Shown: positions 1-9,120, counted from the first letter of the stretch. The stretch: 64,000 bases of DNA from AP-15 sp963814865 (GCA_963814865.1 CAWFEN010000003.1:62001-126000), one strand, 5' to 3'. Made by a program: numbers and translations. Notes: a model not told the origin generated them from the letters alone.

Positions 1-20
1 GGGCCGGACCCGGTCCGGCA

Positions 21-103
21 ATGGCGGCGGGCAACTATTTTCCGCCGCCGGGCGGCAGCCGCCCGGCTTTGCATCGCGAAACAAAATAGCCGCCCGCCGC
101 CAT
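21..103. repeat. Long imperfect inverted repeat upstream of the DUF2493 gene
   Basis: Positions 21-41 and 83-103 are reverse complements at 19 of 21 positions, with arms beginning ATGGCGGCGGGC and ending CTATTTT, separated by 41 bp. It lies about 120 bp before the DUF2493 start and could form a cruciform or RNA hairpin in the leader. Its function is unknown. Confidence 0.6.
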
Positions 104-137
104 CCTCCGCTGCGCTTCGGCCCTGCCGGCAAGCCGG
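103..137 (+). repeat. Shared leader segment, copy 1 (copy 2 at 2035-2069)
   Basis: The segment starting TCCTCCGCTGCGCTTCGGCC recurs at 2035-2069 with few changes. Each copy lies about 80-90 bp before the start of a plasmid/ICE-type gene (DUF2493 here, DUF736 there), and each is followed by a short GC-rich inverted repeat. It may be a common regulatory leader. Confidence 0.55.
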
Positions 138-224
138 GGCGGGTGCCGGCCGGATCAGGCCCCGGCAAGGGGATCGCCGTGAAGGCCGCGATGGGCGCGG
201 CCAAACCAGCAACAGGAGCTTGCC

Positions 225-1181
225 ATGACAGACGATCCCGCATCCTTTCTCTTTCCCGACGACGAAACCGACGACGCGCCGCACGCACTCTCAGCCACCG
301 CGCATCTGCTCGACGAACTGGCCCTCTATGGCCACCGGCCCGGCCGGGACGAAGCCGATCCGCGCCCGCTGCCCGAAGCCGAAGCCGTCCGTGCCGGACT
401 CGCCGCCATCGTTGATGACTTCGCTGCCATCCTGACGAACACCCGGCTCGAGGACGATCTCGATGACCTGCTGTGGTCGTTCGCCAACATCTTCCATCGC
501 AAGATCGACCGCATCGAGACGGAACTCGACACCAACGAGCAGGCCCAGCGCCGGTCTCAGCTGGAGCAGGACGGCTCCGAAATCCGCTCCGTCGAACTGG
601 AGCAACTCACCGCCCAAGGCATCAGCCTGATCGAACGCCGCAACGCTTTCGAGTTCTGCCGCGATTGCGCTGCCGAGGGCTTCGAAGCGGCCACCGGATC
701 GGCATGGCGTCCGCGTTCGGGCTCGATGGTCAATCACCGCGCCATGACGTCAGCCGTGATCGACAGCCGTGAGTTCATCAACGCAAAGCGCCGGGCCGAG
801 ACGCAGCTGCTGCTGCCCGCAGGCACGCGTATCGCTTTCACCGGCGGCACCGAGTGCAACGATCATCAGCGCATCTGGTCGGTGCTCGACCGCGTTCACG
901 CCAAACATGCCGACATGGTGCTGCTGCATGGCGGCAGCCCGCGCGGCGCCGAGCGGATCGCCGCGTGCTGGGCCGACAATCGCAAGGTCGCCCAGGTCGT
1001 GTTCAAGCCCGACTGGAACCGCCACCGCAACGCGGCGCCCTTCAAGCGCAACGACACGATGCTCGACGCGCTGCCAACCGGCCTGGTCGTTTTCCCCGGC
1101 TCCGGCATCTCGGAAAATCTCGCCGACAAGGCCCGCAAGCTGGGCATTCCGGTATGGCGCTTCGGGGAGGGCGGCGCGTAA
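225..1181 (+). CDS. DUF2493 (SLOG-fold) domain protein
   Basis: This 318-residue protein has an acidic, helical N-terminal half (about residues 1-190). Its C-terminal half (about 200-315) carries the DUF2493 signature: the strand RIAFTGG, the motif LLHGGSPRGAE, and the late strand TGLVVFPGSG. DUF2493 belongs to the SLOG nucleotide- or ligand-sensing Rossmann-like superfamily. Such genes are frequent on alphaproteobacterial plasmids and integrative elements, and no specific reaction is established for this type. The ATG follows ACAGGAG at a good distance. The gene sits apart from DUF736 by almost 1 kb. The family assignment is secure; the role is unknown. Confidence 0.88.
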   Translation: MTDDPASFLFPDDETDDAPHALSATAHLLDELALYGHRPGRDEADPRPLPEAEAVRAGLAAIVDDFAAILTNTRLEDDLDDLLWSFANIFHRKIDRIETELDTNEQAQRRSQLEQDGSEIRSVELEQLTAQGISLIERRNAFEFCRDCAAEGFEAATGSAWRPRSGSMVNHRAMTSAVIDSREFINAKRRAETQLLLPAGTRIAFTGGTECNDHQRIWSVLDRVHAKHADMVLLHGGSPRGAERIAACWADNRKVAQVVFKPDWNRHRNAAPFKRNDTMLDALPTGLVVFPGSGISENLADKARKLGIPVWRFGEGGA

Positions 1182-2147
1182 GCGCCGTCCACCCCCTTTA
1201 TCGGAACCGCCCTCCAGCCGGATCGGCTATCGCCGGCCGATCTCTCCCCGGCGTGATGAATGGGCCGTCGCCGTATAGCGCGGCCTTTCCGGACGCGCGC
1301 CACTATCTCCTCGAATATCCAGAGAGGCACGTTGCGGCTGGCCATTTGGCGGGACCGTCCCTGCGCGGTGCCGCGACCTCGCCGGTCGCAATGCGGCCGG
1401 TGATCGCACGCTGCACTGCCGCCCTCGCGTAATGCACGGAAGTGCTGTGCGAGATCGGCATGAAGCGGTCGCCGTGATTGGCGCGTTCCTGGTCGACGGC
1501 CCGGGTGGGTATGACGATCCTGGCAAAGCCACCGCGAAGGGGGACGGGGTGGTCCAGATCGAACCTTGCTTATTCCGGAGAGTGCTGCGGCAGCGACCTT
1601 GAGGGATTTATGGCCGTCCTCGGGTTGGCAGGACGAGACAATCGCACTGACTCACGATCAACGCTTAGTGCGTTTCAGGCGCATCCGTTGATGAAGCCTT
1701 GCCGAAGCAGCCCTCGCTCGTCGGCCGGCCCGCAAATCGAACAGTGGAGAGGCTGTTGCGGCGCCGATCCTCTTCCCGGCACGAGCGCGCCGTTCTGCAC
1801 GCTGTGAATTCTTTGCCGCGCCGGAAACCGTCCGCCATCTTTGCAGACACCATGTTCGCCAGCATCTTCTCCCATAATTCCGTTTGAGCACGCGCACACG
1901 TGGCCTCGTGATGGCCAGATCTGGCCGGAGACCGGCTGCGCCATCGATCGCCTGAGCCGCAACGCCGTCATCTCGACTTTCTTCCCCTGGGCTGACGCCC
2001 ATTCCTCGCGAGGCAACAAAGTCTTACGCCGGCGTCCTCCGCTGTGCTTCGGCCCGCCTTGCGGGTGCGTCGCCGATCGTCCCCGGCCTGTTGATCGCCA
2101 TCGAGGCCGCGGTGGTCGCGGGCTCGAAAACAGCAAGGAGAAGTAAA
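1182..2147. other. Non-coding or decayed stretch between the DUF2493 and DUF736 genes
   Basis: No frame here has a credible start, composition and length together. Open stretches on both strands (for example about 1230-1530 and 1660-2000 on the minus strand) are arginine/alanine-rich shadow translations. The right end carries the second copy of the shared leader (2035-2069). The interval could contain a decayed gene that I do not recognise. Confidence 0.5.
2035..2069 (+). repeat. Shared leader segment, copy 2 (upstream of the DUF736 gene)
   Basis: This segment matches 103-137, with the core CCTCCGCTGTGCTTCGGCCC, and precedes the DUF736 start by about 80 bp. Two dispersed copies before two element genes suggest a common leader or operator, though shared ancestry by duplication is an alternative. 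Confidence 0.55.
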
Positions 2148-2471
2148 ATGGCAAACATCGGTTCTTTCAAGAAAGTCGGCGACGAGTTCCAGGGCGAAAT
2201 CCTCACCCTGAGCGTACAGACCAAAAATGTCCGCATCGTCGCGGAGAGCAATCGGAGCAACGACAACGCCCCCAGCCACCGCGTCTATGTGGGCCGGGCC
2301 GAGATCGGGGCCGCCTGGTCCAAGCGCTCCAACGACGGTCGCGACTACCTCTCGCTGAAGCTCGATGATCCTTCGTTCAACGCGCCGATCTTCGCGAACC
2401 TGTTCGACGACGAGGGCGGCGAAAGCTACACCCTCATCTGGTCGCGCAGCCGCAAATCGAACGGCGAATGA
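2148..2471 (+). CDS. DUF736 domain protein
   Basis: This small soluble protein of 107 residues begins MANIGSFKK and carries the DUF736 pattern: an early beta strand (GEILTLSVQ), VYVGRAEIGAAW in the middle, then DYLSLKLDDPSF and a C-terminal TLIWSR strand. That is essentially the whole family length. DUF736 proteins are small beta-rich proteins found almost only on conjugative plasmids and integrative elements of Alphaproteobacteria; their function is not known. The ATG at 2148 is chosen over an upstream in-frame start because AAGGAG lies directly before it. A strong hairpin terminator follows. Confidence 0.93.
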   Translation: MANIGSFKKVGDEFQGEILTLSVQTKNVRIVAESNRSNDNAPSHRVYVGRAEIGAAWSKRSNDGRDYLSLKLDDPSFNAPIFANLFDDEGGESYTLIWSRSRKSNGE

Positions 2472-2484
2472 GCAAGACCAGTCC

Positions 2485-2523
2485 GAAAGCCCCGCCCGGA
2501 TACCGGGCGGGGCTTTCGTTTTG
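2485..2523 (+). terminator. Rho-independent terminator after the DUF736 gene
   Basis: A GC-rich perfect stem (GAAAGCCCCGCCCG pairing with CGGGCGGGGCTTTC around a short loop) is followed by GTTTT. It starts 14 bp after the DUF736 stop and should end that transcript. Confidence 0.85.
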
Positions 2524-2607
2524 CCGCTGTGTGCCGAGCCGATCAAGAACTGCCGATCCGGCAAGGAAGAAGCGGGGGCGGCTTCTGCCGGCTTTTTCGC
2601 CCGGCTC

Positions 2608-2799
2608 TTACCCGGGCTTTGGCCCGCGGCTTCGGGCGATGGCCGCCGCGCAGCGGTGCGGCGGGATGCCGGCCTTATGGTCGGCGGCGGCTTTCGTCAC
2701 CGCAGACGCGCTGACTGCCAGCCCGAAATCCCTGCAAAGGATGCCTTTCACGGCCGCCAGGTAAGCTCCGAATGATACGCTGTTGTGATCCTGTGTCAT
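2608..2799 (-). CDS. Small hypothetical protein of the mobile element
   Basis: This 63-residue protein starts MTQDHNSVSF and has an amphipathic helical pattern (YLAAVKGIL, then AVTKAAADHKAGI) and one cysteine pair. The start was chosen because the minus strand has AACGGAGG five bases before this ATG, which is better than an upstream in-frame start. I do not recognise the family. It lies between the DUF736 gene and the SprT-like gene, where conjugative elements often carry small accessory genes. The good ribosome-binding site and non-random composition argue for a real gene. Confidence 0.55.
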   Translation of the reverse strand: MTQDHNSVSFGAYLAAVKGILCRDFGLAVSASAVTKAAADHKAGIPPHRCAAAIARSRGPKPG

Positions 2800-3161
2800 G
2801 TGACCCTCCGTTGTTTTCACGGAAGGCCGGATAAGCGGGCTCGACCGGCCCTTTCAGTCACCTTCAGGGGAACAGGCAACACGGGAGGCCGTCAGGCCGA
2901 ATGGAGCGGGCAGCCTGTTGACGGAAGGGCAGAGCCTGCTTCACTGGCCTTAAAGAAAACCGGAGGGTCACGGGACAAATCGCAACAGCGGCCTTAAGCG
3001 GACCGCGTCGGACGACATCTGGCCGGGTGCGACCGGGTTGGAACGGCTCGCGGAAAATGCCCGGCAAAACCGTCTCGCCGCAGAGAGAAGGCCGGATTGC
3101 GGATGGTCCAGAAATGGCGAAAAGCGCGGCGCTGGCCCGACGGGCCGGCGCCGCGAAAAAT

Positions 3162-3855
3162 TTAAGAGGATGTAGCGGGGTCCATCGGCGTCATGTCGGC
3201 GCCGCAGATCAGGCGGACCTCATGCTTGGCCCAGGCATTCAGGTTACAGCGCGGGCAGGTGTATTTGACACGCTTGCCGCTTTTGGATTCGGCCGGTTCT
3301 TTTTCGTCTTCGCCGGCCTCTTCGACCGCCACCTTGGCGGCGCGCGGCTTCTCGATCCAGGCGATCGTGAAGCCGCGCGTCAGCAGCTTGTTGACAGCTG
3401 CGTCGAAGGGGCCGTCCGGGATGACGTAATGGTGCACGCCGTCGCCGGTTTCCTGGCCACCTTCTTCGCCGGTGTCGGTGGGCTGCAGGCCGATCGCTTT
3501 CATGCGTTCGGCCCATTCGCGGTTATGGTAGCGGCCGCGGCCGGGCTTGCCGTGATGGTGCTGCCACAGATGCGCCATTTCATGGGCAAGGGTGGCCAGC
3601 ACTTCGGTGACCGGGCGGTTGTGGAAATGGCGCGGGTTGAGCGCGATCTCGTCCGTCACGAGCCCATCGCTGCGGCCGAACCGGTCGCCGGAAAAATACC
3701 CGTAAGTGCGATTGCGGCGTTGCAGCGTGATCAGGCAGTTGGGCAGTTCACTCTTTGAACAGGGCCCGGTTCAGATAGTCATACGCCTGCTGGATCTGGT
3801 CGTAGGTTTCCTTGGTGGGTTTGATCGTTCCGTCGAAAGCAACTGGTTCGGTCAT
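3162..3855 (-). pseudogene. SprT-like zinc metalloprotease, frameshifted
   Basis: The C-terminal part reads as a SprT-like protein: the metal site HEMAH (HExxH) followed by LWQHHHG, the family pattern TDEIALNP just before it, and a C-terminal zinc ribbon CPRCN. Upstream in another frame lies the matching N-terminus, from an ATG at 3855 through KETYDQIQQAYDYLNRALF to a TGA. The two halves join if one A is removed from the AAA run (TTT at 3754-3756 on the plus strand), giving ALFKSELPNCLITLQRR and about 230 residues. SprT-like proteins are DNA-linked or element-borne metalloproteases. The gene is either inactivated by this insertion or the base is a sequencing error. A GTG at 3659 could express only the catalytic half. 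Confidence 0.82.
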
Positions 3856-4007
3856 TGGCATGCACACTCCAGTTCAAGCTTTCACCGGTCTGGAATGTCC
3901 ACGACAGAAAACCTGCCGAGGCCGACTTGTCCGCCGGTGCGCTTCTCGATCTGGTGATGCCGGAATTGGGTCTGCCTCGACGATTCCTCGCGCTTAGGAA
4001 ACTGTGA

Positions 4008-4230
4008 TGTGCACTGCATACGCCTGTATGTCGGATCGCGCGCTCTGTCTTTCAGGCCACCGGAATGTGCATTCCACTGAAAGGGTTACCAGCGGCGAAA
4101 GTCCTTTGCGGTCCCATCAAGAGATGGATTGTCCGCAATCAATCTCAATAACCGTGTCTGCTGAAATTCCTTGTGTCTGCCAGAAATGGTGCGCTAGAAC
4201 GATCTGGCTGCAATGTGCATTACATACATG
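4008..4230. repeat. Dispersed TGTGCA motif copies upstream of the mobilisation genes
   Basis: Three copies of a TGTGCA(C/T)T-rich motif occur at 4008-4022 (TGTGCACTGCATACG), 4066-4080 (TGTGCATTCCACTGA) and 4214-4230 (TGTGCATTACATACATG). A fourth is at 6889-6900, between the relaxase and transglycosylase genes, and a minus-strand copy is near 3857-3867. The interval has no credible gene and is more AT-rich than its neighbours. The copies may be operator or IHF/accessory-factor sites for mobilisation genes. Confidence 0.4.
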
Positions 4231-4317
4231 CTGAAATTGTATTGCCTGTTTACCTCAATTTAAGATTTATCCTGGCATAATCGAGACTGGCGGGGGGCCG
4301 CTCATTAGAAAAACGTA

Positions 4318-4372
4318 CAAGGTGTGCGCGGTAATACCGCGCTCACCTTGCGGGGGGATTTCCCATCCCCCG
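4318..4372. other. Candidate origin of transfer (oriT) dyads
   Basis: Positions 4318-4333 and 4335-4350 form an inverted repeat of 16-base arms with one mismatch around a single base. A second GC-rich dyad (GGGGGA against TCCCCC) follows at about 4351-4372. The pair lies about 400 bp before a MobC-like gene and the relaxase gene, where an oriT is expected. The nick site cannot be identified by eye. Confidence 0.45.
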
Positions 4373-4776
4373 CGCACCCCCCAGGGCAATCCCTAGGCTC
4401 GCCCGCTCCTTTTCGGAGCGTCTCGCCAAGGGATTGGTCAACCGGACGCTGGACGCTGACGGGCATCGAGCCCCTCCCGGCTGAGCGCAACCGGGTCGCC
4501 GTTGCATCGCGACACAGGGAGACTTCGGCTCTCCCTGGACCCATCGAGCAAGGGGATGGTCGCACCCCCTTGCAACCCGCGACCGGGCTTTCGCGCCCTG
4601 GACCACGACCGGCGTTTCGGCGCCGGCTTCGACCGGGAGGGAGATTTCGGCTCTCCCTCCGGACACCCATCGACCGGGCGGGCTTTAAGGCCCCCCTGGA
4701 CCCCCGGGGCGGCGCCGGGCGAACGGCGAGGAAGCGTCGAGGCGAACGACAAAGAACAGGAACCAGCTGAAGGACC

Positions 4777-5121
4777 ATGCCGGCGGAAAACGACAACAAA
4801 CGGGAAGCGCCCATCTCCTACCGCCCGCCCAAGGAATTGCGGGCGGAGTTCGAACGGCGCGTTAACGCTTCCGGCCTGTCCACCTCCGCCTTTATCACCA
4901 AATCCGTCTTCGGCGCCGAGCCGCCGCGCCAGTCCCGCCGGCCTTCGATCGAGCATCAGGCGGTCGCGCAAATCCTCGGCGAGCTGGCGCGGGTCCGCGA
5001 CCAGCTCCACACCGTCGCAATCGCCTCTGGGCCGGGGAGCGGGGTCCTCCTTGAGGAGGCGGTCCGTTCCCTGACCGAAATCCGCTCCGCCTGTTTCAAG
5101 GCCCTGGGGCGGAAACCATGA
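4777..5121 (+). CDS. MobC-like relaxosome accessory protein
   Basis: This is a 114-residue basic protein with a ribbon-helix-helix-like N-terminus (ISYRPPKELRAEFERRVNASGLSTSAFI), then a helical tail (VAQILGELARVRDQLH). The layout matches plasmid mobilisation accessory proteins of the MobC type, which bind oriT and help the relaxase melt the nick region. The start follows GAAGGACC. The stop overlaps the relaxase start by four bases (ATGA), so the two should be translationally coupled. The name is based on pattern and position. Confidence 0.75.
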   Translation: MPAENDNKREAPISYRPPKELRAEFERRVNASGLSTSAFITKSVFGAEPPRQSRRPSIEHQAVAQILGELARVRDQLHTVAIASGPGSGVLLEEAVRSLTEIRSACFKALGRKP

Positions 5122-6776
5122 TCCCCAAGGCCAGCCAGCGCGGGCTGGGACAGGATCTCGCCACCCATCTGCAGAATGCTTACGACAACGAATATGTCGA
5201 GATCGCGGAGGTCCGCGGCGCGGTCGCGCGCGACCTGCACGGCGCCTTCGCGGAGTGGGAGCTCTGCGCCCATGCCATGACCGGTTGCCGCAATTACCTC
5301 TACAGCCTCTCGGTCAATCCCGACCCGGCGCAGGACCCGCTCACCCGGGAACAGTATCTCGACTACATCGACCGCGCGGAAGGAAAGCTCGGCCTTTCGG
5401 GTCAGCCGCGCGCCGTCGTCTTTCATATCAAGGACGGGCGCGAGCACTGCCACGTCGTCTGGTCGCGGATCGACACCGAACGCGGCAAGGCTATCCACCA
5501 GGCCTTCGACCGCCAGAAGCTGATGATGGTGACGCGGCAGTTCGCACGGGAGCACGGGCTTCTCCTGCCCGAAGGCATGGTCAACGACGCCGGCCGCGAC
5601 CGCCGGAAGAAAACCCTCTCCCTCTACGAGAAGCATCAGCAGGACGCCACCGGCCTCACCAAGGAGGAGCGGATCGCGCAGGTGACGCAGGCCTGGCGCC
5701 AGAGCGACGGCGCGCGGGCGTTCGTGCGGGCGCTGGAGGAACTCGGCTACGTGCTGGCGACCGGCAAGCGGCCTTATGTCCTCGTCGATCTCTACGGCGA
5801 GATGAACGCCCTGCCGAAATTGATCGACGACAAGCAGGTCCGCACGAAGGACATTCGCGCCTTCCTCGAACGGGAGTTTCCGCCGGAATCGTTGCCGAGC
5901 GTCGACGAGGCGAAGGCGCTAGTCGCCAGCCACCGCAAGGCCATCGAGGATTTCGGCAAGGCGCAGGCCCGCGCCGATCGCGTCGACACCTTAAAGGCAA
6001 GCCAAGCTGAACGGCGCCGCCCGCTTGAAGACGAACAGGCGGCACTGAAGACGAGGCAAGCCACCGAGCGGAACGATCTTGCCTTGCATCAGCGCGCCGC
6101 CCGGCAGGCGCTGGAACAGGCTTACGAAGCAGAGGTGGGCCGCGTCCGGCTGCAGCGGGACAAGGGCCGGGCGACAGGTCTGGTCGCGATCCTGGCGCGG
6201 GTGAGCGGGTTCGATGCCGTTCGCCGCCAGCTGCGCCGGCATCAGGACCGGCGCCGACATGAGCATTTTGTCGATGAATTGCAGGCGCTCGACGAGCCCC
6301 AGGCCCAAGCGCGCCTTGAGCTTCGGCGGCGGCACGAGGCGCAAAGCCTCGACTTGGATCGCCGACGCCGCGCCCTCGAACAAGTCGAGGCGCGCGAACT
6401 CAAATCTCTCGAAACCGAGCTCCTGAAAGAACGGCGCGTCAGAGAGCGAGCCCGTGGCGGCGGCAACCGGATGCCGTCGCTGACGCTCGAACTGAAACCG
6501 CCTGGCCGACGCGATGTCGCCTGGCGGGCCAAAAGCCGGCACTCCTCGCGCGCGGCGCTCGAAGAGACGGAGCATGCCCCGCCGGAATTGCCTCAGCAGC
6601 CCACGACGATACGGGAAGAATTCACGCGCGCGGCCGGCGGCAACAATGCTGCCGGAGGAGAAGGCGACGGCGGCGGACCGCCGGATGGAGGCTCGCCGCC
6701 GCCTCCAACCAAGCCGCGGGGTCCATCCCGCAAAGGCCGTAAGCGCGACCGGGATCGTGACGATTGGGAGCGCTGA
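5118..6776 (+). CDS. Relaxase/mobilisation nuclease
   Basis: The protein has 552 residues. The N-terminal part (about 1-270) shows relaxase features: RNYLYSLSVNPDP near 58-70 and the histidine motif VFHIKDGREHCHVVWSRID with H103, H110 and H112, which should bind the metal used to nick oriT. The middle (about 280-450) is long, charged and probably coiled-coil. The tail is proline/glycine-rich and disordered, ending RDRDDWER. Relaxases of this kind nick one strand at oriT and pilot it through a type IV system. It is co-transcribed with the upstream MobC-like gene. No coupling protein or type IV genes are in the window, so transfer would need partners elsewhere. Confidence 0.9.
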   Translation: MIPKASQRGLGQDLATHLQNAYDNEYVEIAEVRGAVARDLHGAFAEWELCAHAMTGCRNYLYSLSVNPDPAQDPLTREQYLDYIDRAEGKLGLSGQPRAVVFHIKDGREHCHVVWSRIDTERGKAIHQAFDRQKLMMVTRQFAREHGLLLPEGMVNDAGRDRRKKTLSLYEKHQQDATGLTKEERIAQVTQAWRQSDGARAFVRALEELGYVLATGKRPYVLVDLYGEMNALPKLIDDKQVRTKDIRAFLEREFPPESLPSVDEAKALVASHRKAIEDFGKAQARADRVDTLKASQAERRRPLEDEQAALKTRQATERNDLALHQRAARQALEQAYEAEVGRVRLQRDKGRATGLVAILARVSGFDAVRRQLRRHQDRRRHEHFVDELQALDEPQAQARLELRRRHEAQSLDLDRRRRALEQVEARELKSLETELLKERRVRERARGGGNRMPSLTLELKPPGRRDVAWRAKSRHSSRAALEETEHAPPELPQQPTTIREEFTRAAGGNNAAGGEGDGGGPPDGGSPPPPTKPRGPSRKGRKRDRDRDDWER

Positions 6777-6985
6777 GCAACGCAGCTTTTGGCAACCGAC
6801 TGGAAGACCCGGCAGGCGCTCCCCCGGACGCCGGGAGCAAGCTCCCTCTTCGACGCCGCTGACAATTCAGGTAGACTGCATACGGTCGTGTGCACTTCCA
6901 TTCAGCGTTTGTTGGTCGATTATTCCCGTGACTTCATTGCGCCGTAGCCAGGGCCTCCTATCGGCGGAAGCAAAACCGTCGAGAC

Positions 6986-7765
6986 TTGAGCGCTCCTAGG
7001 CGCTGGTTCGGGCGTTGCCGCACATGCGCACGCTCGGTGCAGCGTGCGCTCAATGCGCTGCCCCGGTCGATCCGGATTGTCGCCATCGTTGCGACCGTGC
7101 TGGCCGTCTTTTTCGCGGCGAATTTCGTCTATCATCTCGTGCGCAAGCCCTCCGAGATGTTTCTTCCCGTTAGCGCCGCTCTCGACAAAACGCCGATCGA
7201 GACCTGGCGGCAGTATGCACCGCTTTTTCGCGAGTATTCCACTGCCACAATTACACCAGAACTGCTGGCGGCGCTGGCTCAGGTCGAGAGCACCGGCAAT
7301 CCGCTGGCAAACACCTATTGGCGGTGGCGTTTCGCCTGGAATCCCTTCGCGATCTATCAGCCGGCCTCAAGCAGCGTCGGCATGTATCAGATGACCGATG
7401 CAGCCTTCGCAGAGACACGACGCTATTGCATTCGCGGCCATGCCGTTATCGAGAGCGGCTGCTGGTGGAACGGGCTCTATACGCGCGTCATGCCGAGCCA
7501 CGCGATCGAGCTCACAGCCGTGTTTTTAGACCGAAATGTCGCGGCGATTCTTGCGCGCCGGCCAGACAGGACCGCCACCGCTCAGCATAAGCAGGACCTT
7601 GCCGCCATAATTCATCTCTGCGGCGCAGGTTCGGCCAAAGCTTTTGCGCGCCGCGGCTACTCCCTGACCACCGGCGAGCGCTGCGGCGACCAGGACGTTG
7701 CAACCTATCTTGGCCAGGTTAACGCAATGAAGCGGGAGTTCCTGCGTTTCGCCGCTAAGGGGTGA
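6986..7765 (+). CDS. Membrane-anchored lytic transglycosylase (SLT-like)
   Basis: After a basic N-terminus there is one membrane helix (about residues 30-48, IVAIVATVLAVFFAANFVY). It is followed by a periplasmic domain with the transglycosylase pattern ELLAALAQVESTGNP, whose glutamate would be catalytic, and then SVGMYQMTDAAFAE. Such enzymes open peptidoglycan, often for conjugation or secretion machines. The gene follows the relaxase, which fits a mobilisation role. The start is uncertain: the first in-frame start is a TTG without a close Shine-Dalgarno. A TGTGCA-motif copy lies about 95 bp upstream. Confidence 0.8.
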   Translation: MSAPRRWFGRCRTCARSVQRALNALPRSIRIVAIVATVLAVFFAANFVYHLVRKPSEMFLPVSAALDKTPIETWRQYAPLFREYSTATITPELLAALAQVESTGNPLANTYWRWRFAWNPFAIYQPASSSVGMYQMTDAAFAETRRYCIRGHAVIESGCWWNGLYTRVMPSHAIELTAVFLDRNVAAILARRPDRTATAQHKQDLAAIIHLCGAGSAKAFARRGYSLTTGERCGDQDVATYLGQVNAMKREFLRFAAKG

Positions 7766-7867
7766 GCGGTAGGGCGCGTTCGGCCGCACCGGTTCGACGC
7801 TCCAAGCTGTCGCTGCACCCGGCCTTCGATCAGCCGATGCCCCGCTGCCGACGCCGGCGTCCCCGAC

Positions 7868-8761
7868 TTACTCCGCAGCGATGCGGGGAGCCTCGTCGGG
7901 GGTGGCGAAATAGCGGCGGCCGCTGGCGCGCTGATTCTCGTAGATCGAGCCCTGGTACTCGGCCGGCGGTAGCGGCATCCGCACCGGCAGCGGCACCAGC
8001 CGCGGCGCAAGGCTCGGCTCGCCGACAATCAGTTGCTCGTTGAATTTCTCGATGCCCTCCTTGAGCCCGAGCAGCGGCCAGGCATCGGCGGCGCGATACT
8101 GGTACAGAAGGAAGCGGCGGGACCGACCCGAGAAATTGGTCGCCGAGCCGTGTACCGCGCGGACGTGGTGGATCGTGATCGAGCCGGCCTTGCCGAGGCA
8201 CGGCACGGCGCGCGACAGGTCGATGTCGCAATTTTCCGGGTCCATCGCGCCGCAGAACCGTCCGTCCGCCCCATGGTGGTCGTGGATCGGACCCTTGTGG
8301 CTGCCCGGCACGACCATCATCGGACCGTTCTCCATGTCGACATCGTCGATCATGATGCCGACCGCGGCGAGATCCTCGTTGGTGTGCGGGTAGAACGCCC
8401 AATCCTGATGCCACTCGATCGGCGCGCCATAGCCAGCCGACTTCATGTTGAGCTTGCCGGAGTCATACCGCAGGCTGCCCCACAGATCGGTCAGCAGTTC
8501 AACGACCTTGGGGTTGCGGCTGGCGCGCATATAGACCGGGTGGATCGCGTGTGGCGCCTTCAGCCGGCGCACCCGCGGCTCGGCCGCCGAGTGAGTGTCC
8601 TCAAGGTCATAAACCGAGTTGTTGGCGGTCACCGTCGCAGACGCGGAAACGAACTCGTCGGTCACCCGACGCAGTTCAGCGACATCCTCAGCCGAGAAGA
8701 CATCGGAGACGACGATGAAACCGTCGCGATCATAGGCAGCGCGCTGTGCATCTGTGAGCAT
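7868..8761 (-). CDS. Phytanoyl-CoA dioxygenase family protein (intact)
   Basis: The protein has 297 residues and the PhyH fold of Fe(II)/2-oxoglutarate oxygenases. The iron ligands are visible as HxD in EWHQDWAF and a distal histidine in HVRAVHGSATN, with the 2-oxoglutarate arginine region SRRFLLYQYRAAD. The N-terminus DRDGFIVVSDVFSAEDV is typical. Family members hydroxylate lipid acyl chains or diverse small molecules; the substrate here is unknown. The start follows GGGAGAG. It stands alone, facing the transglycosylase gene, and is unrelated in position to the second, broken PhyH gene at 11.3 kb. Confidence 0.9.
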   Translation of the reverse strand: MLTDAQRAAYDRDGFIVVSDVFSAEDVAELRRVTDEFVSASATVTANNSVYDLEDTHSAAEPRVRRLKAPHAIHPVYMRASRNPKVVELLTDLWGSLRYDSGKLNMKSAGYGAPIEWHQDWAFYPHTNEDLAAVGIMIDDVDMENGPMMVVPGSHKGPIHDHHGADGRFCGAMDPENCDIDLSRAVPCLGKAGSITIHHVRAVHGSATNFSGRSRRFLLYQYRAADAWPLLGLKEGIEKFNEQLIVGEPSLAPRLVPLPVRMPLPPAEYQGSIYENQRASGRRYFATPDEAPRIAAE

Positions 8762-8952
8762 ACGGTCTCTCCCTCACGGCCGCGTTTCCCATGACAAGGA
8801 GCACGCTGTCGAAGCCACTAAAGCCATAACATTACCCAGGATTGCGCCTGTCGCACAAAAGCGGTTTCTTCTCGTCAGCTATGCGCCCCGCTATCGCCAG
8901 CGGGGCGCGCTGCCTAATGGCTCCAGCCCACTCATGAAAGTTTGGAGCTCCA

Positions 8953-9120
8953 TCAATTTCCTATTGTAGATGCAGGCGGCTTTTGATCGCGAATTCCTCT
9001 CTGTGGATGTCCCGATGGCGCCGCGGGACAGCTCCCGTAGAATTGGATCAGCGACGACCGTGTCCGCCGCGAGCCGCCGCAAAGTGAGAGTTTGTTGCAA
9101 AAGCCTTCCCTTTCGCTACA
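8953..9120. repeat. Degenerate duplicate of the desaturase 3' end plus an adjoining repeat
   Basis: Segment 9002-9056 resembles 10312-10370, the 3' end of the desaturase pseudogene; read on the minus strand both encode a tail like CPAAPSGHPQR. Segment 9069-9120 resembles 10107-10158; both contain TTGCAAAAGCC followed by a CCCTTT-rich stretch. The order of the two segments differs between the loci, so this is debris from duplication and rearrangement and not a simple tandem copy. Confidence 0.6.

Noticed and set aside
3027..3758. A 243-codon plus-strand frame over the SprT-like gene
   Set aside because: It is antisense to the HEMAH-containing minus-strand protein, whose family match is strong.
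8040..8393. Plus-strand frames within the intact PhyH gene
   Set aside because: They are antisense to the HxD...H iron-site gene and show only shadow composition.
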